Source: JACCTU01 sp963798985 (GTDB lineage Bacteria; Actinomycetota; Thermoleophilia; Gaiellales; Gaiellaceae). From it: DNA of 64,000 nucleotides. The DNA is taken from contig CAWCVL010000005.1 in the NCBI GenBank assembly GCA_963798985.1, forward strand, positions 186,001 to 250,000, given 5' to 3'. The notes beneath the pieces were generated by a model, which saw nothing but the letters and a program-made list of their open reading frames with translations, searched no databases and had not been told where the DNA came from. The first letter of the stretch is position 1; every line of letters begins with the position of its first letter. This document shows, one piece after another, positions 63,507-64,000 of this stretch. Made by a program: the position numbers and the translations under genes.

Positions 63507-64000
63507 CTAGAGCGCAGCGAGGTACCGGCGCATCTCCCAGTCGGTGAGCTGGACCCGGTACTCGTCCCACTCCTTGCGCTTCAGCTCGACGTAGCGCTCG
63601 AAGATGTGCGGCCCGAGCGCTTTTCGCATCAGCTCCGACTGGGCCATCTCGTCGATCGCCTCCCCGAGCGTCTCCGGCAGGGAGACGATCCCGCGCTCCC
63701 GCCGCTGCTCCGCGGTCAGGTGGTACAGGTTCGTCTCCATCGGCTCGGGCAGCTCGTAGCCCTTCTCGATCCCCTCGAGCCCCGCGTGCAGCAAGCGCCG
63801 CGAACGTGAGGTACGGGTTGCAGGCCGGATCGGGGCAGCGAAGCTCGGCGCGCGTCGCCTGCTCGGCGCCCGGCTTGTAGAGCGGGATCCGGATCAGCGC
63901 CGAGCGGTTGCGGCGTGACCACGCGACGTAGACCGGAGCCTCGTAGCCCGGCACGAGCCGCTTGTACGAGTTGACCCACTGCGCGAACACGGCCGAGAGC
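63507..64000 (-). CDS. glnA: Glutamine synthetase, C-terminal part (partial, one frameshift)
   Basis: The gene runs off the right edge. Visible segments are NSYKRLVPGYEAPVYVAWS, RRNRSALIRIP, RCPDPACNPYLTFAALA and, after a +1 shift near 63795, GLEGIEKGYELPEPMETNLY. The end reads ELKRKEWDEYRVQLTDWEMR. These are the C-terminal catalytic-domain motifs of type I glutamine synthetases, including the Arg of the RNRSA region that contacts substrate. The adenylylation-loop Tyr region is not present in this order, so GS subtype cannot be settled. Confidence 0.9.

Noticed and set aside
63225..63809. Open frames on both strands across the palindrome, each encoding GGQARPP / GGRACPP-like words
   Set aside because: They are produced by the inverted repeat itself and have no ribosome-binding site or family similarity.

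Overview
The window is very GC-rich, dense, mostly operonic DNA of an actinobacterial type. OpcA-dependent glucose-6-phosphate dehydrogenase, an F420-type luciferase-like oxidoreductase, SARP/STAND regulators, an ANTAR response regulator and many leaderless promoters all point to Actinomycetota. The general flavour (large AAA/cyclase regulators, DUF4242 proteins, Ig-repeat surface proteins) fits class Thermoleophilia best, but that placement is inference. No rRNA, tRNA, CRISPR array, prophage or insertion sequence was recognised.

Layout. 1-1.0 kb: end of a DUF1360 membrane protein, a tiny ORF and a nucleotidyltransferase. 1.1-8.8 kb: a complete overlapping kdp potassium-ATPase operon (small membrane peptide, kdpF, A, B, C, D, E) on the minus strand. 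8.8-16.4 kb: greA, a diguanylate cyclase, a seven-repeat Ig-like surface protein, a NodIJ-like ABC exporter and msrB. 16.4-24.3 kb: a pyrimidine/ureide catabolism block (F420-type oxidoreductase, small transporter, carbamoyl-amide amidohydrolase, THI5-type ABC importer, dihydropyrimidinase). It resumes at 30.4-33.3 kb with malonate/methylmalonate-semialdehyde dehydrogenase and a beta-alanine-type aminotransferase. Between the halves (24.3-30.4 kb) lies a regulatory island: three DUF4242 proteins interleaved with a cyclase-AAA protein and a SARP-AAA protein, plus a secreted protein and a SUFU-domain protein. 33.3-38 kb: a cupin operon and a 1135-residue cyclase/AAA/LuxR regulator. 39.7-43.6 kb: cytochrome oxidase (coxB, coxA, ctaB). 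43.6-48.4 kb: two secreted proteins and an amidase. 48.4-56.3 kb: pentose-phosphate genes (rpiB, fused tal-pgi, gnd, zwf, opcA, with divergent tkt). 56.3-64 kb: ABC-F ATPase, a PdtaS/PdtaR-like two-component pair, membrane proteins, a PRC-barrel protein, a 205-bp palindromic element and the end of a glutamine synthetase gene.

Two features run through the whole window. First, about 37 single-base insertions break otherwise convincing genes, mostly after 42 kb, and nearly all are +1. In most genes the corrected length becomes a whole number of codons, so they look like sequence errors rather than decay. Frameshifted genes are therefore annotated as CDS over their full span. Second, many first genes carry a TAnnnT box 6-8 nt before the start codon and lack a Shine-Dalgarno sequence, which suggests leaderless transcription.
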